Notes under the pieces: model-generated
Database searches by the model: none
What the model was told of the DNA's origin: nothing
Seen by the model: the letters and a program-made list of their open reading frames with translations, nothing else
Program-made: the position numbers and the translations under genes
Source: 01-FULL-43-15b sp964472675
GTDB taxonomy: Bacteria; Patescibacteriota; Microgenomatia; UBA8517; UBA10165
DNA length: 64,000 bases
Direction of reading: 5' to 3'
Assembly: GCA_964472675.1 (NCBI GenBank)
Contig: CAYYLO010000002.1
Span: 27,530 to 91,529 of the forward strand
Shown here: positions 59,108 to 64,000 of the stretch, piece by piece
Numbering within the stretch: position 1 is the stretch's first letter
How the letters are laid out: each line of letters begins with the position of its first letter

Positions 59108-59136
59108 ATTGTAGCAGATTAAACTTACAAGCTCAA
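59108..59136 (-). promoter_or_regulatory. rpsB promoter
   Basis: -35 TTGAGC (complement of 59131-59136), 17-nt spacer, extended -10 TGCTACAAT (complement of 59108-59116). The resulting leader is about 165 nt. Confidence 0.7.
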
Positions 59137-59156
59137 TCTTAACAACCTCTTTGCAA

Positions 59157-59194
59157 ACCCCTGGGGTTGAACAGGTAGAAACCTCGGGATTTTG
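59157..59194. repeat. CAACCCC...ACCTCGGG dispersed repeat
   Basis: AACCCCTGGGGTTG then AACAGGTAGAAACCTCGGGA. Near-identical to the copy at 62806. Confidence 0.7.
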
Positions 59195-59249
59195 ACTGCT
59201 GGACTGCTTCTCCTTGCCTGGGTACAAGACATTTGTTAAACTATTACCG

Positions 59250-59648
59250 ATGGCTCCTCTAACCCAAAACTGCACCAAGTGTTCAAAACAATACTTGGTT
59301 GTCGACCCCGAACAACAATTCTTGCGAGGGATGAATCTCCCCCTACCAACTATGTGCCCACAATGCCGTCAGGAAAGAAGGCTGGCTCTGCGCGGCGGAA
59401 GAAAGCTTTTCAGAACCAAATGTCAGCAATGTGGAAAAGATATTGTTGTTTCTTATGATCCTGAAAAAGTAACCAATAAAATTCTTTGCAAAGAAGATTA
59501 TGAAAAATACTTTGAACAAAACGACCCTATCATTAACGAACCACTCCCAGATGTAAACCCAGCAACTTCCCAACCAACTCCAGCCCCAGCTCCACCACCC
59601 GAACAAGTTATAACCCAACTCGATCCCCAAAACCAAGAGCAACAATGA
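59250..59648 (+). CDS. zinc-ribbon protein, partner of Cys-rich repeat protein
   Basis: 132 residues from the ATG at 59250. Two zinc knuckles: NCTKCSKQYLV with MCPQCRQERR, and KCQQCGKDIVV with a later KILCKEDY. A Pro/Gln/Ala-rich tail follows. First of two coupled genes (ATGA overlap with the next). I associate this pair with CPR genomes; no biochemical role is known to me. May bind nucleic acid or act as a scaffold for its partner. Confidence 0.75.
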   Translation: MAPLTQNCTKCSKQYLVVDPEQQFLRGMNLPLPTMCPQCRQERRLALRGGRKLFRTKCQQCGKDIVVSYDPEKVTNKILCKEDYEKYFEQNDPIINEPLPDVNPATSQPTPAPAPPPEQVITQLDPQNQEQQ

Positions 59649-60565
59649 ACTCCGATTTTTTCCTTCAAGAATTAAAAAGGCTTATTTCAATAATGCCCAA
59701 AATGCCAACTGCAAATGTAAATTCAGAAGACTCAGAATATGCAACAAGCGTCTACCAATCCAAAGGGCTTTATTGGGCATTTGATACCTTCAACGGAAAA
59801 GACAGCGCATATATTTATAACTCTGCCTCTCTTGTAAACTGCCATGACTGTGATTATGTCGGCAATTCTGAACTTTGCTACGAAGGTGTTGATGTGGAAA
59901 AAGGTTACAACTGCTCGTATTTGGAAAACTCTTTAAATATGCGCGATTCAGACTTCTGTTATGCTTGCTCCAACTGCCATGATGTTTTCGGTTGTGTAAA
60001 TCTGAAAAACAAAGCATTCTGTATTTTTAATAGACAGCTTACGGAAGCTGACTATAAAGAACAGGTCAAAAAATACAAAGCGCTCCCAGCCCAACAAGTC
60101 TTAACTATGCTTGATGAACTCAAAAAAAGATATCCCTGGACACAAACGAATGAAAACTTTAACCAAAACTCCAGCTACGGCAACTACGTTTATTATTGCA
60201 AGAATTGCTACCTTTGCTTTGATGCGTCAAATAGTACGGATTGCGGGTATTTGTATGACAGTCATTACGACATTACCACCTATGACGACTCACTTTCCGC
60301 TCATAACGAGCTAACCTACGAATCTTTAGATTCGGCCTACCTTTACAATTGCGACCATATTGTCTGGTCAAGCTACTGTCAAGACAGCTCTTATTTATTC
60401 AGCTGCTTTCAGGTTAAAAACTCCCTGGGCTGTATAAACCTAAACCACAAACAGTATTGTCTTTTAAATCGTCAGCTAACCAAGGATGACTACGAAAGAG
60501 TTGCGGGGAAAATTTTGCAGGAACTAAGAAGTAAAAATATTGGCTGGAACAATCTTAGCTATTAA
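59645..60565 (+). CDS. Cys-rich repeat protein of CPR type
   Basis: 306 residues. Two halves repeat a pattern: VNCHDCDYVGNSELCYEGVD, YACSNCHDVFGCVNLKNKAF, CIFNRQLTEADY in the first and YYCKNCYLCFDASNS, LFSCFQVKNSLGCINLNHKQ, YCLLNRQLTKDDY in the second. Short units with Cys, Asn, Asp and Tyr at regular spacing suggest a beta-solenoid or a metal-rich ladder. No signal peptide. Function unknown to me. Translationally coupled to the zinc-ribbon gene. Confidence 0.8.
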   Translation: MNSDFFLQELKRLISIMPKMPTANVNSEDSEYATSVYQSKGLYWAFDTFNGKDSAYIYNSASLVNCHDCDYVGNSELCYEGVDVEKGYNCSYLENSLNMRDSDFCYACSNCHDVFGCVNLKNKAFCIFNRQLTEADYKEQVKKYKALPAQQVLTMLDELKKRYPWTQTNENFNQNSSYGNYVYYCKNCYLCFDASNSTDCGYLYDSHYDITTYDDSLSAHNELTYESLDSAYLYNCDHIVWSSYCQDSSYLFSCFQVKNSLGCINLNHKQYCLLNRQLTKDDYERVAGKILQELRSKNIGWNNLSY

Positions 60566-62754
60566 ATTATTGGCTCCGGAAATTGATCAGTTCCACTTGT
60601 TGCTCCAACCACTTCAGTTGCAGAAGACCATTTCTCAATTTCCCTTTCAACCTCAACACGGTTTCTCCCGTAAATTGCCCGCGAGTTGTTCATAATCTCG
60701 ACAGAATAGTTTGTCCCGGGCTTTGGTAGATCAATGGTCGTGGCAGAAAAAGGAGGTGCAACTCTCCCATCGATTGATAATTTTACATACATCTCCCTTG
60801 CGTTTAAGTTGATTAAATCCTCAGAAGAAAAAACCGGCAGTAGTTCTTTAGTTAAATATGCCGCGTCATCTCCACCAACCGCAAAAGAAATCAACGAGGC
60901 CACATTTCCAAATGCCGTTGCTTTAACATCATCCGGAAGCTGGGCAATATATTGATGGGCAATGGTTAAATTTAAATGGTACTTCCGGGCCTCGGATAAA
61001 ATTGAAGAAAAAGCATCTGTTGCAAAATTTTGAAACTCATCAACATAAAAGTAGAAATCGCGTCGTTTTTCCTCGGGAATTCTGGAACGACTCAAGGCTG
61101 CTTGTTGTATTTTGGTTATAAACATACTGCCTAAAAGTCCGATATTTTCTTCCCCAAGTTTTCCTTTATTAAGATTTAAAATGACAATCTTCCCCTCATC
61201 CATAAATTTCTCAAAATTCAGCGCGTTCCTGGTCTGCCCTACAAGATTGCGTATAACTGGATTTGAAATGAACTGACCAACCCTATTCAAGATGGGTATA
61301 ACAGCATCGTTTGCGTAGCGTTCGTTCCAGGAAGAAAATTCATTCGTCCAAAAGGCTTTTATTACCGGATCCTGTATCTGTTTAACAACCCGTTGTCGAT
61401 ACCCGGTGTCAGATAGAATCCTTTCTATCCCCAAAACATTTGAATCCGGAGTTTCCAGAAGCGCCAAGGTAATATACCTCAAAAGGTGTTCCATTCTGGA
61501 GTTCCAGGTAGCACCAAATTGTTTTTTAAAGATTGCAATAAAGAAGGTTGCAAGTCGATGGCGCGCCTCGTAATCTTTGACGGATTCAAGAGGGTTAAAG
61601 CCGACAGGAAAGTCCTTATCGGTTGGATTCACATAAACTACGTCTCCAATTCTTTCCTTGGGAACATACTTTAATATTTCATCAGCCGAATCTCCGTGCG
61701 GGTCAAGGAAGCAACATCCATGTCCTTGCTGAATATCGGCAATTATCAAAAGTTCCAATAGCTTGGATTTCCCAACTCCGGTTTTCCCGACAACATATAA
61801 ATGTCGCCTTCGGTCAATTCTTTTTATCCCAAACTTCCAGTTTTGGTTTCTGTAATTGGTTACGCCAAAAAAAGAAGCTTCTGGCGGGTTAACCGTCCCC
61901 TCCCGGGGTAAGTAATCCGGTGCCGGTGCACGCCTTGAGGTCGTATTAACCACATTGGAAACTGTCGCTCCTTTTATCGGGACAAAATGGTAAATTGTCG
62001 CGATTTCTGCTGCCGTCCAATAATCCCCTCCGGAAACAGACCGCAGGCGAAACGGCGCTTCAAGTTTTTTCAAAAAGTTCAATTTGCTCTTTCTTAGTTG
62101 ATTTGAACCGTCAACTGCTTTGAACAAATTAACAACCGTTGAAAGTTTTTTCTCAGCCATTGCTTTATCGTTGGCCAAATAGGCCACTCTTAAACGCCCC
62201 CGAAATAGATCGTCTAAAAGCTTTGCCCCGGAGGGAGTAAATTCACCCTCTGGAGTATAACGTTTGCCAAAAAGCTCATACCCTAAGGCAATCGGGCTTC
62301 TCTCCCAAAACTTTGAGCCAACTCTTTTTAAAACTATTTGCAGCAAAATTTCTTCACCAGCATTCGTTTTAGAAAGAAGTGCTGAAAAGCTTTTTAAGAA
62401 ATCTTCTTTTGAGTCTTTGTAGTTTGCAAACGGATGGGTACTGGAGTGTTTAAAAACTATCTCGGCAAAAGCGGCGTTGGCGCCAAATTCTGCGAACAAG
62501 TGATCGCTTGAGACTTCTATTTCAGCATCGGGATACTGAGCGTACAATTGTGATTCAGCAGCCGCCTGAAACTCTTTCTCAATTCCCAAATAAAATCTCA
62601 AAAACTGGTCTCTTGAGGTTAGTTCTAAAGAAATTGTTGCCCCATTGGGGAGAACGTGATGCAGACTCTTTAAAAACTCCTCCATCCCTTGGGTCGTGGC
62701 CTCGTTTTTTGAGGAGATTTTTACAAAAAGAAAAACCAAGTTATCCGATTGCAT
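60562..62754 (-). CDS. VirD4/TraG-like ATPase (type IV coupling-protein family)
   Basis: 730 residues. N-terminal 300 residues form a fold of unknown type. From about 310: Walker A VVGKTGVGKSKLLELL, CFLDPHGDSADEIL, Walker B FYFYVDEFQNF, and LTIAHQYIAQLP of the TraD/VirD4 group. No membrane helices are seen, so it may act with another membrane partner. TATACT lies 7 nt before the ATG. Probably moves DNA or protein; related genes are common in CPR with pilus-like systems. Confidence 0.85.
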   Translation of the reverse strand: MQSDNLVFLFVKISSKNEATTQGMEEFLKSLHHVLPNGATISLELTSRDQFLRFYLGIEKEFQAAAESQLYAQYPDAEIEVSSDHLFAEFGANAAFAEIVFKHSSTHPFANYKDSKEDFLKSFSALLSKTNAGEEILLQIVLKRVGSKFWERSPIALGYELFGKRYTPEGEFTPSGAKLLDDLFRGRLRVAYLANDKAMAEKKLSTVVNLFKAVDGSNQLRKSKLNFLKKLEAPFRLRSVSGGDYWTAAEIATIYHFVPIKGATVSNVVNTTSRRAPAPDYLPREGTVNPPEASFFGVTNYRNQNWKFGIKRIDRRRHLYVVGKTGVGKSKLLELLIIADIQQGHGCCFLDPHGDSADEILKYVPKERIGDVVYVNPTDKDFPVGFNPLESVKDYEARHRLATFFIAIFKKQFGATWNSRMEHLLRYITLALLETPDSNVLGIERILSDTGYRQRVVKQIQDPVIKAFWTNEFSSWNERYANDAVIPILNRVGQFISNPVIRNLVGQTRNALNFEKFMDEGKIVILNLNKGKLGEENIGLLGSMFITKIQQAALSRSRIPEEKRRDFYFYVDEFQNFATDAFSSILSEARKYHLNLTIAHQYIAQLPDDVKATAFGNVASLISFAVGGDDAAYLTKELLPVFSSEDLINLNAREMYVKLSIDGRVAPPFSATTIDLPKPGTNYSVEIMNNSRAIYGRNRVEVEREIEKWSSATEVVGATSGTDQFPEPII

Positions 62755-62805
62755 CCACTAGAGTATATCAAAATTACAATAGCAGTACTTGCCAACCCCC
62801 ACTTT

Positions 62806-62849
62806 AACCAACCCCAGGGGTTGGTTAGGTAGAAACCTCGGGATTTTGG
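62806..62849. repeat. CAACCCC...ACCTCGGG repeat overlapping folD stop
   Basis: AACCAACCCCAGGGGTTGGTT then AGGTAGAAACCTCGGGATTT. Read leftward it encodes the last residues of FolD (NPEVST) and its stop codon. Confidence 0.75.
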
Positions 62850-63646
62850 CGATTTGCCAGCCTCTCTGCCGCAAGCACAATGTTCTCCAAAAGACAGGCA
62901 ACAGTAAGAGGGCCTATGCCTCCGGGGACAGGGGTTAAAAATGAAGCTACGGCGCGGGCAGATTCAAAATCTACATCTCCTCCCGGCGAGCCGCAGTCAA
63001 TAATAACCGCCCCCTCGCGAAGCTGGTCACCGTGAATTAAATTATGCTGTCCCACAGCCGAAATCACCACATCCGCATTTTTTGTTTGATACCAAACGTC
63101 TTGTGTGGTTTCATCTATTTCTCTTATCTTTCCCCCTCTTTCCCTTAATTCCCTTACTAGCGGTCTGCCCACCATTCCCGTTGCCCCGACAACCGCAACA
63201 TGAGCCTCCTTTAAATTAACTTTAGCAAAAGATAGAGCAACCATAATTGCCCTAACTGTTGCGGGCACAAAAGGCGAGTCATGCCTTAACCCATCAATAT
63301 CTTTTCCTGGCGGAATCGCCTCAATCAACATATCCCAACGGTCGGGAGTAAAAGCAAATTCTCCTGTCGGGTGCTGAACAATTATTCCACAAACCCCCCT
63401 ATCTTCCCCAATTTCCCTTATTTCCTTTATTGCTTCTTCAGTCCCATGCATTTTCCTATCCTCAAATTCAATCCCCACACTTTCTGCTTTTTGCTTTTTA
63501 ATGCGGGTATAAAGTTTGCTGGCCGGATCGTCTTCTTTGTAGAAACTGATTACTTTGGGCGCTATACCGAGTGTTTTGACACGCTCATGGACACTGACCA
63601 GAAGATTATCCGCTACCGCTTTTCCGTCAAAAATTTTTGCACTCAT
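62825..63646 (-). CDS. folD: methylenetetrahydrofolate dehydrogenase/cyclohydrolase
   Basis: 273 residues from the ATG at 63644-63646, overlapping the glyA stop. SFYKEDDPASKLYTRIKKQK, IIVQHPTGEFAFTPDRWDML, PPGKDIDGLRHDSPFVPATV, VVGATGMVGRPLVRELRERG and CGSPGGDVDF with PVPGGIGPLTVACLLEN are FolD signatures. The usual PLP in the substrate loop is HPTG here. Interconverts C1-tetrahydrofolates with glyA. C-terminus comes from a repeat. Confidence 0.94.
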   Translation of the reverse strand: MSAKIFDGKAVADNLLVSVHERVKTLGIAPKVISFYKEDDPASKLYTRIKKQKAESVGIEFEDRKMHGTEEAIKEIREIGEDRGVCGIIVQHPTGEFAFTPDRWDMLIEAIPPGKDIDGLRHDSPFVPATVRAIMVALSFAKVNLKEAHVAVVGATGMVGRPLVRELRERGGKIREIDETTQDVWYQTKNADVVISAVGQHNLIHGDQLREGAVIIDCGSPGGDVDFESARAVASFLTPVPGGIGPLTVACLLENIVLAAERLANRQNPEVST

Positions 63647-64000
63647 AATGGAAACTGTGCACAAAGTTTTTTTACTTCTTCCGCAATCGCCAACAACTCT
63701 TTATTCTCCTTTATTCGTCCTTTAAACTCCTTTAAAAAGGCTTGCCTTTCTTCCTTGCCCCCTGGGAGTCTCTCATCCGCCACAATATCTATTACTGTCT
63801 TTATCCATCCTGCGATCTGTTTCATCTCGTTTTCTCCCATTCGGCGCGTCGTCAAACTTGGAGTCCCCAGGCGGATCCCGGAAGGGTAAAACGGAGAAGT
63901 GTCCCCAGGAACTGAATTTCTATTGCAAACAATTCCGGCAACTTCTAAAGCTTCTGCGACTACGTTTCCTGACAGCCCCAGCGGCCGCAAATCCACCAAT
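63643..64000 (-). CDS. glyA: serine hydroxymethyltransferase, C-terminal part
   Basis: About 119 residues before the window edge. LVDLRPLGLSGNVVAEALEV, AGIVCNRNSVPGDTSPFYPS and GIRLGTPSLTTRRMGENEMK are characteristic of the C-terminal domain of GlyA. Makes glycine and methylene-THF from serine, feeding FolD, with which it shares an ATGA overlap. The N-terminal part and PLP lysine lie beyond 64000. Confidence 0.95.
   Translation of the reverse strand, partial: LVDLRPLGLSGNVVAEALEVAGIVCNRNSVPGDTSPFYPSGIRLGTPSLTTRRMGENEMKQIAGWIKTVIDIVADERLPGGKEERQAFLKEFKGRIKENKELLAIAEEVKKLCAQFPL

Noticed and set aside
59075..59278. 67-residue leftward frame containing NPEVST
   Set aside because: It arises from the dispersed repeat at 59157 and overlaps the rpsB promoter and leader.

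Overview
The window looks like a chromosome segment of an uncultivated, small-genome bacterium, most likely from the Candidate Phyla Radiation (Patescibacteria, probably the Microgenomates/OP11 side). This is inferred from several things. There is a Cys-rich repeat protein paired with a small zinc-ribbon protein of a kind I associate with CPR genomes. There is an RnfD-like membrane domain fused to an FAD/NAD reductase, and a short EF-Ts. The rpsB-tsf-frr-rseP block is compressed and lacks pyrH. Many genes have a -10 box only 5-10 nt before the start codon, so they are probably leaderless. No rRNA was seen and no tRNA was recognised. Two 10-N runs show that this is a scaffolded assembly.

Layout. 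1-5 kb holds toxin-antitoxin material (two HigB/HigA-like pairs) and broken deaminase genes. 5-11.5 kb holds envelope proteins: anchored or secreted proteins, two degenerate LytM-like proteins and an L,D-transpeptidase. 11.5-19 kb holds a DEAD-box helicase, a flavin reductase, a phosphoribosyltransferase, a DedA protein, a secreted GH5 glycanase, a Doc-like toxin with its AbrB-like antitoxin, and the RnfD-reductase fusion. 19-28 kb is mixed accessory DNA: an Erf-like annealing protein, an LPXTG-type surface protein, a PQQ-type sugar dehydrogenase, HAD and NUDIX enzymes, a frameshifted kinase, a VIT1-like transporter and several orphans. 28.3-34 kb is a polysaccharide cluster: anchored linker protein, GH8, cellulose-synthase-like GT2, GT-C transferase and a membrane protein. 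36.9-44.5 kb is a complete copper operon read leftward from a CsoR gene with its own promoter and operator. 44.5-47.7 kb holds an orphan XRE regulator, an ECF sigma factor and a HAD phosphatase.

47.7-64 kb is mainly housekeeping: cysS, recR-ybaB-dnaX, ybeY, yqeY, HIT, yvcK, rseP, frr, tsf, rpsB with a structured leader, the CPR Cys-rich pair, a VirD4/TraG-like ATPase, folD and the end of glyA.

Three themes cut across the window. First, palindromic repeats fill many gene junctions, supply the apparent starts or ends of several proteins, and in copA lie in frame inside the coding sequence. Second, a minority of GC-rich orphan genes carry Shine-Dalgarno leaders and long hairpin terminators, unlike the leaderless AT-rich majority. 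Third, at least three genes are broken by single-base changes in or near homopolymers, and both N gaps can be closed by short flanking overlaps, so assembly error must be kept in mind.
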